From Hofstenia miamia (taxonomy: Eukaryota; Xenacoelomorpha; Acoela; Hofsteniidae): a stretch of 64,000 nucleotides of DNA. The DNA is taken from positions 1,157,958-1,221,957 of the forward strand of contig CABFPE010000035.1 in NCBI GenBank assembly GCA_900660155.1, written 5' to 3'. Positions 34,801-46,800 of this stretch are shown here, piece by piece. Each line of letters starts with the position of its first letter. Position 1 is the first letter of the stretch. A program made the position numbers and the translations under genes. Below the pieces are notes generated by a model, which saw only the letters and a list, made by a program, of their open reading frames with translations, did no database searches and was not told the DNA's origin.

Positions 34801-37800
34801 CTTTTGTATAAATTCATCCAAAGAAAACTTTTTAATCAGTGAAGTACTTTGGAGGTGCTTGCCTGATATTTTTAGTTCATTAAAATCCAGAGAAACACAA
34901 TTACAAATGCAATACTGTAAAATACTTTACTTTTGTTCCGAAAATCGACTGTGAACAGTGGTCTTTATATATGTTCAGAAAACCACCTTCTTGGTTTTAA
35001 TTATAAAGTATCTGTATAAAATTCAAGATAATCAACGCGTAGCAATAAACAACTACCTTTGGGGGAAAGCAGCATCGACCATACGAATAGAGCACCAACT
35101 GATTCCAACAGACGTAAGAACTCTGTTTCTTCATATTTTATTCTAATCGTTGAAGCAAAACCAGTTGTAAGGATAGTCAATGCCTGTGACAAACATGCAT
35201 AAAAACGAAAGAAGAATGAGGTATCGATGGAGCCGTCAGTGAGGAGGTTAAAGCACAAGGCGTTGCCTAAATAATTACCTGTTTTTCATTTAATATTTTC
35301 AGTTTGGGTTTAACAATTAGCTGAAAAGGGCCAAAATGTGATACAGATATTGTACTCAAATTCGTAGAAAATTTAGAAATCAAATTGAAGATGTGCAATG
35401 CGCATTTGTATAAAACTATTAAATTAATAAACAAGTAATGTTGAAAGAACGCCCCAGTTAGTTGACCGAAAATGGGCGTCAAAAGGCTTTAATTTTGTTT
35501 ATAACTAAAAGTTCTAATGGCTAAATAAACTTTTTGCATAAAATAAAAGTTACTGAATTTAATGAGTTGCACTAAGATTAACGTTGAAATATTTACAGAA
35601 ATTTGAATGTCAGCACATTTTAAGTTATCAAAGTCCAGCTTACAACAGGACGATTCTCCGGGTACTTCCGTTCATATATAAAAACGCCAAATATTGACCA
35701 CTGCCATTTTTTCTGTACGATTTATACAACGACTTTGCTTCAATCAAAATCAAACAACCAATTATGTATACATGTTGAAAAATGCAATACAGTATTCATG
35801 TAGAAATGAAAATAAATTCGGTGCACTAAAAATAAAATTTCCAGACAGGTCAAGGCAACAGCGGTGAATTTTCAGCCGGCTGCTTCTTCCAAACACCGCA
35901 GATACTCTTTTTTCGTGGAATATCTGTAAGTATTACTAACTAATATATAAAAGTAATTAAACAGTTAGGGAAGTGGTCCAAAAAGGATACTCTAAAAAAA
36001 CGTCAGCAAATGCATGAACTAAAACGTTAATTAGGGGAGATTCGTCACTTTTTTACTTCTGAATTCAATTAATTAACGTATTATGGAAATTGTTTGTGGG
36101 ATTTCTCAGGCAAAGTATTATACAGTAGGCAACGAGTGCCTAACGCATTAAATCACACGAAAAAATAAATATTAACGCGTTAATTCACACAATTATTAAC
36201 GCTACTTAGAATATCCTTTTGGATCTCTTTCCTTACTGAACCGAAAGTTTGATAATATATCATCCTGATTCTACAAGATCCTACCATTGTAAAGTTCTTA
36301 TGTATTCAACAATTTAAAACTAAATAAAAAACCCAACCTATAACTTTCTTTAACTGCGTTAATGACTGATTTGCATCAATGGCGTTCTGAGCGTTTGCGC
36401 CTTTTTCCAACATAGCTTCGAGATCAGTTTCGTTTATATCCTGAAGAGATGAGACACGAACAAGTGCAATGGGCGCGGAAAATGAATTCCTGTCGGGAGT
36501 GGCGTCCGCTGCATTAATCACCATTTCCTTAAACTCATCTTTCCTGTCTTTTATTGCTTGTAGAAATTCTTTAAACTTTATTCCGTTCATTGGTTTTTCG
36601 GATATGGCTAAATAATACGTTATATGATTTTTCAGTGATTAACAGTTAATCGTCGAAAGAAAAATACTAGCTAATAGCCGTTCGGGGACTTTTTTTACCC
36701 CAGTCTGACGAGCATAATGCAACATCCATTTAGGTGCACTTAACTTAATTTTTTTACACATTTCAAATTGAAATCAATGATGGGTGACTTTGTGTGCATC
36801 CCCACATAATCGTAAGTGGTATTTTTATTTGCTACCTTCACCGAGGGACACTATTTTTGCCTTTGTTTATCTGACTGACTGTTTTTCTATTTGTCAGTAA
36901 TTAATAGATTTTTATGAAAATAAATCTCCAAATATATATATTGGTGTAACTTAGATTCATTTAAATTTTCAGACTGCTCCCGATTTTCATCTGGGAACTA
37001 GAGATAACTTTATGCACTTGTAGCAAATGTCTGTTCATAGAGGGCGTATATCAATGCACAGAATGATTTTTTACAAACGGGGAAAATCTATATTAAATTT
37101 ATTGATTTATCTCCAAAATATTTTTGTGACTTTGTGCGCACCCATATATCTTAATTTTTCATTCTTGCTTAGTGCAATGACTACAAATACGACAAAATTC
37201 TATTTATCACATCAGTTGGTGGATTTTGTAATTACATTTCCAAGGTCTTTGCATACAAAATGATTGCATGCACTGCACCTTACAGAAACCTTTGGTCACC
37301 TACTCGAGTACATGCTGCACAGCGAATCCTTTTGCCTTGCAAATCTGATTCACTTTTTTCTTTTGATATACCTACCAGTTCCACAGCATTCAAAATCCCA
37401 ATTCTTAATCCAGGCAGCAAAGATCGTAATTATATAAAAGGTAGACCCATCTCATAAACCAGCTAAGTCGAAAATTTGAAAAAATGTAGTATAATATTAA
37501 TGTATAAACATGATCTTTTTAAATGTGAATATATGACATAATTTGACATATTTTAGCAAATATAGTTGTGTAAGTGTAAGTGTAATTGTAAGTATGAAAC
37601 ATTCCTATTGGGGTGTTTACTTTCCTAATATTGTCGTAGTGCTTCTGAAAACTCTTAATTATCAAAATAATTATTCTGATCAAGAAAAAATTGTAAGAGT
37701 CCTTGTAGAGTAGGTAATGTTCGGGATTCAGTTATTACTGTCTCTAAAATACAGATTAAGATATATTGGTTGACACAAAATCACATATTATGCAATTCAA

Positions 37801-40800
37801 TTTAAAATTGTAAAATAATTTCGTGTATAATCACCTAAACTAAATTTGCACTATCGTTGACAATCGGGGTGAAAAAAAATCCCCAAACAGTGCATCAATA
37901 TACGCCCAGTATAAATAGATATTTGCTACTGCAAGTGGATAAAAATTGGTCAAATTGGTCCTATCAAAATGCAATTTGAGCCTATGAAACTCATAGAAAT
38001 CTTCAATTAGCTTCTAAGATCGTAAGTCCGTTGCAAATCTCTTCAGATAATTTAAATACAACTTGGCAGGAATCGAATTTGAATTTTTCAACCGCAGCTT
38101 AAATGTTTATGTATGGTACTTAGATTCAATTAATTTAATCTTTTTGCAGTCTCAAAATGAATGATGAAATTGATGAAGAATCTGACAATTCCATTCTACC
38201 TCAAAACGTGTCTAAAAAACGAGAAAGAAGCGTCTTCTGTCAAAATATAAGAGACATAGTAATGAGACTAGGAACAGAATATTTCGTGCATACGATGAAG
38301 GAGAAGATTGGGTGACAATTGCCAATACTCTCAATGTTCCAAACAAGACAGCCCGACGCCTAATAAAATCAGAAGGTATGCCTGCTCGTAAATGCGGTGG
38401 AAGAAGGAAACTGAAGATTAATGAACAAATGAAAGAAAAAATAATTGAGAATATTGGAATCTAAATGTCATGCGTGCTATTTCAACGAGCATGTATTAAC
38501 TTCGAGACTAAAAGGGGATCTATTACAAACGAAGTATTTACAGAATTCATCAAACGAACGGTTTTGAACTGTTTTGAAGATTTGGATGAGGTAAATGATA
38601 CTACCGGCATCACCATCGTTTTCGATAACGCACCATGCCATAATGGAGTTGAAGATTCTCTACAAAACGAAGAATACTTACAAAGTGAAAGAGTCCAGCT
38701 TCACTTGGGTGCTTATTCACCTCAATTAAATACGATCGAAGGCTGTTTCTCCTCATTTAAAGCAAAAGTTAAAAAGATACTTGGAAGACAGCGCCACGAG
38801 TTTGAAAACCCAGGACAAGATCCATCTCAACTTCAAAAACGTTTTCGTCTGCTGGAAGAAGCAGCTACTGCAGCCAAATCTGTGTTTACCCTTCGATTAA
38901 TTTACAATCAAGAAAGACACTGTGAGGCAAATATACAAAAAGCATTGAACTTGAAAGACATTCCGATGTCATAGAGTTGTGTATTCTTGTTTGATTGTGA
39001 TGCTAGTTTTTATAATGTTACTTTACTTAGATTAAAAAGGAGTCTGCCAAAAATCGCACCCCATCACTGAAAATTAAGTTGTATAAATCACTTATTCTAC
39101 AAAGTTTATTATATGACTCGCAAACGTGGTTTGCAAATTCAATGGATGTGGAAAAACTGGAAAAGTTTCAAAGGAGATGTTTTCTCTGGATTTCAAAGAT
39201 GGATAATCGTGTGGCACTAAAGTTTTTTGATACTTTTCCGGTTTCTTTGCAAGTCCAGTGAAATGACAACAATGTCATGATTGACATTCTTAATGACAGA
39301 ATTGACTTAAATTTCCTAAACTATGTCTCATTTGAGTACAAATTTAACTTCTTTGGGTTGCCAAAGATTCTGAAAAAGAACGTCTTTGGAATTTTGAAAG
39401 GCTACTATTTGTCTGAATACCAAAGTTATGGATGCAAAAGATTTTTTCTGTTTTTTCTCTGATTGTCAAAAATTCGCTAATTTTTGTATTACTTGAAGTA
39501 GTTTAATAAAGCCTTGAAGTAGTAGTAGTATAATAATTTTTTGAAATTTTTCACACGCCCTGCTCGTCTATAATATACAATTGTATACACTTAATATGGC
39601 ATTTTCGATGTAAACATCAGAATACGTATTACTATTCTATTGATTTAAATTCAATTTTCATAGGCTGAAATTGGACTTTCATAGGCTCAAATTCAATTTT
39701 CTTAGACTCAAATTGAATTTTCATACTCTCAATTTGAATTTTCATAGGCTCAATTTGAGCTTTAAAAGGTGTAGTTCCCAGACGGAAATCGGGATCAGTC
39801 CGAAAATTTAAATGAATCTAAGCTACATCAATTTATATTTCAAGATTTTTATCATTAAGATCCATTCATTACTCTTTGAGAAACCTTGCTGACAAACAGA
39901 AAAACAGACGGACACTCAGATAAGCAGAGGCGAAAATAGTGCCTCCATGGTGAATGCAATACATAAAAATACCAATTAAGATGTAGAGATGGTCACAATG
40001 TCACCAATTATTGACTTCAATTTCAAATTTGGGACAAATTAAGTTAAACGCATCTAAATGGCATTTGCATTATGATCGTCAGAAGGGTCAAAAAAGACAC
40101 CAAACAATGTTCAACTAATATATACCAATATCTATGCACATTTATAATATTTGAAGCAGTGAATCTCAGGAATTAGCTTAGACATAAATTCAGGAAAAGT
40201 AACAAAATTTCAGCGATTTGGTGCCAGTACATTAGGAGAAAGTGCGCATTGAAAATGGTTCGGGTTTAAAAAAATACCCCAAATAGCGACTAACCGTTAA
40301 TTGACTATTATTAAATTAAAATCAATGAAAACAGAAAGATCTACTATAGGTGGTTCTCTACTCGCCATATTCCTCAAATAGCAATTAAACTATTTTAAAA
40401 CATACACCTCAACTTCAAGCAATTTTAAGCGAACTGTAAGTTCCCTGTGATTAATATCTTTGTAATAAACCCTGTTTTATATTAGTGAATTGTATATTGA
40501 AAAAAAGACACAACGTTGTAAAACAAATATTAGAATAATTAAGATCGTATAAAACTACAAAATTATTAACGAATTGAAGTTGAATAATGTAAAAATTCAT
40601 TAAACCAAGTTTGCATATGGTTCTAATATAACAATCCATTTGCATGGCCAAATTTGCTATACATAGAGTATTTGAAATATAAAAATCAAAATTTCAAACT
40701 TTAGGGGAAGTTCCCACTTTGAATGCAAATTTTGAATGAAACCCGAGCAAATTTAAAAAGCCACAAGCAAACTATGATTAACAAAATTTTATCAACATTT

Positions 40801-43800
40801 GGAAAATATTAATAAAGAAAATCAAATTTTTTAAGTAGGACAAATGGTTGCTGCAGAAATTCTTGATGGAAAGATAGTGCACGTTATTTTTGCACTGCTT
40901 CATTCAATGCAACCTAAAACTCCCTTCCAGTAATTGATTAGACAATCCAGACCCCTTGAAGTGTGCCGTGCGCAAAGTCAAAGGTCACGGAGACTCAATA
41001 AGACAACCCTGGTAGTCAATTAGTACACTTAAATAATATTGCTTTATGATTTTAATGTTTCGAACAACTTCTTGAACTCAAATTTGCATTTGCTAAGTCA
41101 GATTATGGTTTACCCGAATGTGCAGTTATTTGCAAGACAAACCAAAAACCAAAATTTCGATTCACCAAATTCTGGTATGAATAATGGTCAAATTCTTAAA
41201 TCAAAGTTTGAAATTACTTCAAATTTCATGTTGGGAAACTTTGAAAAGAAAAAAGTTTGTTCATTGTTTACTTAGGAGTTAAATTATCTATTTGACGTTC
41301 AATATAAGATTTACTTGGTAAGTAACATACATGCAAATGAAAAATCTACACAAAACGCAAAAAATCAAAGACTTCCCACCTGACTGAGCGTCTTCAGCCG
41401 ATGATTCTAAATTATTTAAAGATGCTACATGTTTTTGCATTTCGTTCAACTCGTTGAGGTTTCTGGGTGTAGCGTGGCGAAGAAGTCCTCCATATTGATA
41501 ACCTAATCGATGAGCAGTTGGAGCTCCACCCGTGATGACTTCATAAACCGTATCATCCGTCCCCATTTCAACTACCCGCATCCTATGCATGTGGAGGTTA
41601 ATAGGAAGAAAATCAATCCCGGGCTCATTACGCCGAGTAGAGGCCTAAAATCCCATACTAATATTTTGATATAATGAAGTTAATCAAAAATAGACAAAGT
41701 AGCTTATGATAGAACATTTATGATACAGATATTTACTACATTTATATTCTCATCTGGTGAACTTTCCAGATCTTTATTATATGAAGGTTTCTGTGAAAAT
41801 TGTATATGACAGTCGGCATTGAGATTTAGTCACTTACAAGTGCTATACCTAAAATCTAATTCATTTGAAAGAAACACGAAATTTGTACAATAGAAAACAT
41901 ATACTTCGAGTAAAGGAACACAACCCCTATAGCTGAACGTGTCAATTCAATAAAACTTAACTTTCTTAAATATAAATGCAGCAAAATAGAAGAGTCAGTA
42001 ATCCTTACTACCCAAGTTCGCAAAGGTGTAAAAAATATTTCAATTGCTAAAACGGTGTATTAATCATCTCTTATTTAAAGTGCTTTTTTAATGCCAAATT
42101 TCGAAAATTGTAGTGTGAGATGTTTAAACTTGTAAAATTAGACGCAGTATTCAATAAGAGAATACAACTTTTTGAAAAGTATAATCTAATAACAGAATTA
42201 CTCAACACTAAACCTGCGAAATATAATACAGTAGAATCAATCAAAGATATTTTAAGAATCAATTTTGTCCAGAAATTTACCCGGTGTATTTTTTCAGAAT
42301 CAAAGAGAAAATGGTACTTTAGTTCAAGAAATTTAAGATATTTTGAACTTAATTAGTAAAAATAACTTCGGATTTTACGATATGCTCATTAAAATATGCG
42401 AGCATAATATATTTTTTTCAAATATATCAGTTAGCTCCAAGATAAAGTTAACAGCGAGTCAGAATAATACTAACACAGCAACTTGCCACAAAGTTTTTGA
42501 TTACAAATTTTAAAGACTGGATGTCAGTTAGCCAAGTCACCGCAGATTTGATATACCTCCAGGAAATACCAAGGATGAATTTGGTGAACTGATGAAGTGC
42601 AGAGTCACGATGTTTAATGTAGAATTATATGATTTTTGAATAGAATGATGAACGATTCAATTAGATAAAAATCTAAACAATAGACGAGATGGGCAGGATA
42701 GAAAAAATAGATATTACTGCTGCACGTCTTCAACCAAAACAGTAAGCAATGATTTTCTTCTTTCAACTCTATTGATGATTCAATTAATTCCGATCTATTA
42801 TTTTAATTTGACAGCATAACAGTAAATGTTCACGTCTTAATAAATAGTTACGATCATCACTTCGTTAATTATATAATTGAGGTTATAAGTGAGACCAATA
42901 AAAGACATGACTAATATTTATTAACTATGACGTAATGATGGTAATTATGTTCAAACTTCTTAATGTATAGAATTAATGATTGGATTTCATTTACATCCTT
43001 CGCGAAGTATTGAGAGTATTGAATTTTTGACGTTATTGTTATTCAGTTTATTTTTTAATAGTGATTGTTTTAGTGCGAAAAATTGTGGGGGCAACTGTAT
43101 TTACCTTAACTGATTAAAAAATTTGAACTGCTTATACATTTGAATTCCCACAATAGCATTTTGTATGCAAGAAAACGAAATTTTCTGTACAATTGTGATA
43201 TTAGATATTTTGCTCTGGACTAGTTTAATGTGCAAGCCACATAAATCATTAAAAAATTGTGACCATTTCTAGAAGATTAGGAGCCTAAACTCTAGGGTTT
43301 GCTGGTAGGCATTTCGTAGCAAAATATGCAGTAAGACCAACACGGTAATAGTACAACAATGCTGTTTACATAATAAACAAGAGATTCTCATTGATGCAGT
43401 TTATCACATTAGCTGTCACTGATCTCTAAATTTCGAAATTTTTCAAAGTCGAGACCCATTTCTCTATTTATTATACACAAATGACAAATTTTTAGTAAAT
43501 ACAGCGGTTCACTTGTTTCAAAATAAACAATATCTCAATTAATCAGCAATAATTATTAACTGTTGACATAAAAACGATCTGAATATATATCTGATAACAT
43601 AACGTGTTTTATTTGCTAAAATAGACAGAGCGTTATTTTAATAATTACGCAAAATATTGACAGGGCGATTTTTTTGACAATATTATAATTGTATATTCCA
43701 AACTAGCGTTGGGTACGAATATTTGATTAATGCAAAAATGTGATGCTGTTGGAGACATTTCTCTTACAAAACGAAGGAAAATGGCTGTTTCTTCGAAAAA

Positions 43801-46800
43801 ACAAACTTATATTTACATTGTAGAGAGGTCCATTCCATTAAACAGAGAATAAATATCCCATTACAAAACATGGTTTAATATTGGAGAAGAAGGAAACCAA
43901 TGTTAGACAGCATATTACTGTATTTCAAACCAGTGGACTAAAGAGAAACACGTTTGTGCCTTTAGATAAAAAACGAATCCCATCACGGTTAGCTTTGAAT
44001 AATCATATCAGAAAATGCTATTGGAGTTCACTTAATACACATGACTGCTGAAAACAGGTAATTTTAATTCAATCACACTATATTTAATATTTAAATGCAC
44101 CTTTACCACAATGAACTAGGACCGAAATATATTCGTTAAATAATAAATAAACTAACCTTAAATGAAGGAGTACTTGAACTACTCAGTTGCAAAACACTTT
44201 TGAGGTTACGCACCAATTCAAGATGCATTACACCCAATGACTTGTGAAAAGCTTTTCTAACACGTGCATTTAAACAGGGATAATGATTCAAATGACGAAT
44301 GGCATCCAATATTAATGATTTGCAATGCTTAAGAATCTGAAGAGGAATTGATATAGTGAGTAGAGATTCAGCTAAATATTCAAAGACTAAAAGTGGCTCA
44401 GGGATTTCTCTGACAAAGCGATATGCTTGATGATCCACTGAGCCGAAAAGAAATGCAGTATCCTTGCTGTGAGCATCCAGGGCATATTTGGACTGGTTAA
44501 GATCACGAAAAAATAAAGAATCTCTATTACTGATAGAGTTGGTTTTTAAAAATTCAGGAACCTCTGGCAATGGAATGGTTGTAGATGGTTTTATAGTAAG
44601 CTTGAAGCGAATTTGATTTGAATTCTGCAACTGGAATTCGATGTCAGAGCGCACTTCGTTAAGTGTGCACATTTTGCATGGATGATCAACCGCAGTAATT
44701 GGATTTACAGAAAAACGCAAACGAGTTTGTAATAAAACATCGAAAGGGGCTTCGTTAATATTTGGTAAATTTAAAACAGTACGAAATTGTCGGTTGCAAC
44801 CCGATAGGCTCTCTGTGCGCGATTGAAATAGCCACTCTTTATGAATGCCTGGAATTAACATTTTTAGACTTATCCATCTTTCAATATTATCTGTAGAAAT
44901 CAGAGTGACGAAGAAGTCCACCCTGTAATTCATTTGAAGATGACGTTTGAGTATTTTGGCATTTGAAGTTTCAATTTTTAACTGCTTAAACTGTTCATAT
45001 TCTTCAAGAGCATGTTCATAATCAGCCTTCAAAAGAACCGTCTTAAACTTTTCAATTTGCTCACTGTTTTTATGCTGAAATGCTAAAGTTTTGTCGTTTC
45101 CTTTATGAAAATACAGATAAAGTATGGAGTTCCCAGAATCACTGTCAGTACTAACCTGAATTCCATGTAAAAAAATCACATACTGCACACCAGAAGACAC
45201 TTCTTGCCCCTAAACCACTAAATTTGATATAAGGTATAATATATGCATATCGGTACAAGGATATTAGTGAAACATTAAAATATGTATAACTATGAAAAGT
45301 GCCCTTTGAAAAAATAATCCAATATTTTCTTGTTTGTTGTACAAAAACATAAGTTATATCTAGGCTTCCTATTGAATCTTGACAAATTAAAGAATAATTG
45401 ATTGATCTCGTTAGGGAATAAGTTTAATAAAATAAATGATAACTTGAATAATTACAACAGCTAACATAACATTAAACTTATTATCATTAAACAACATTTT
45501 AGACTCTTTAAAGATTTACACCCATGTTATGTCTCGGAAAAAACTTTCAAATGAAAATTGGAATGAATACACGTGATTATAGGTTGTAAGTAATCATTGG
45601 ATAGTAAAGAAGCTGTTATGTGTGAAAATGAAAATGTATTGCAGTATTTTTGTATAGAGAAAGATAATGGCGAAAACATGGTCAAAATGAAAAAGGTTTT
45701 GGAGAAAACTATGGTATTCTTGAGTATGAGTGCGCAGCTCAGCAAACGAATTAAGTTGCAAAAATACTTGATTAAATCTAATCAAATTAACACAGTTGTT
45801 GAAGATGGTAAGCTTTTTCGAAATTGCCACCTACCCGATTCTTGTATATCAAATTAGGGGTGCAAAAACCACCGATGCTATCTCTCTTTCGATGGAGCAG
45901 TGTATATGATATATTTCGTTGGTTTATGGATCAATGACATACATTGTGGAAAGTCGTTGAGTCACACCTCTTGACAATTTTAAGAAAAGGCAGTGTCTAA
46001 CACTGAAATGTTTACACCCTGTTTCAATTCCACTATATCAATTGCAAAGTGATGAATGATGTACTGCAGATGTGTGGAAAAAATTACCCGATGTCTGAAT
46101 GTCGTAAGTGGCAGTTAGTGAGTGTCGTTTTAATTCTTTGGTTTTTAGTCTATAGTTTACATTAAAATTTCATTCCCACAAAATTAAGGTGTGCTAAATT
46201 ATTGGTTACGGGAAAATTGCCGCAGCATTTTTCCAGCTTTATCAAATTTAATTTCAACGAAAACACAATACTTTTGGATCGTTCAGAAAATTGAACACTG
46301 CTGATTATTTGAAATCTAGATGAGAGATAATCAAAGATTGCTGCAGCGTTTTAGTCACATCATCAGCTGGCACTGAAAAATGGTTTTCAAGCCGTGGACT
46401 TGTTCATAGCGATGTGAGAAACCGATTTGGCCATGAAAATGCAACGAAACTTACACTTGTTTTACGCTGTTTACACAATGATAAGCATTGTATAATATCT
46501 TGTTAATTGAAATTTAATTTTTGTGATTTATGGTTGTTTAAATTTTTAACAGTGTTTTCTGTCATTTTTATCGTTTTAACGTTTGTAAGGACAGAAATAT
46601 TTTAACATGTTTATAAAACAACCGTGTAAAATTTATTTCTTGACTTTCTGCATTAGATATAGTCGAAATGACCTATAAATTACTAAAATATTCACTTATA
46701 TTGATAATTATTAAATATATTACCTTAAATATGAACAATAAGTTTTGAAATATGCGGCAGAGGTGACCTTTATGCTTTACTTTGTCAAAGTTGCTTTGCT

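Larger units (their letters stand above)
36684..40101. mobile_element. composite with ~320-bp inverted arms around a Tc1/mariner-type relic
   Basis: The left arm 36684-37000 and the reverse complement of 39772-40101 are clearly related (shared blocks GAGCATAATGC/GATCATAATGC, AACTTAATTT, TGGTATTTTTAT, CACTATTTT.GCCT and CATTTAAATTTTC), about 75-80% by eye. The outer tips pair as GGGGACTTTTTTTACCCC and GGTGTCTTTTTTGACCC. Between them are a DD37E transposase relic (38155-38975), a LINE piece and a minisatellite. This may be a long-TIR element, or two copies of one repeat in opposite orientation. It lies in the largest INPP4 intron. Confidence 0.6.

Noticed and set aside
37260-37457. Minus-strand RCAAC motif that might be a piggyBac cysteine-rich end
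   Set aside because: Only one Cys pair is present and no further motif follows.
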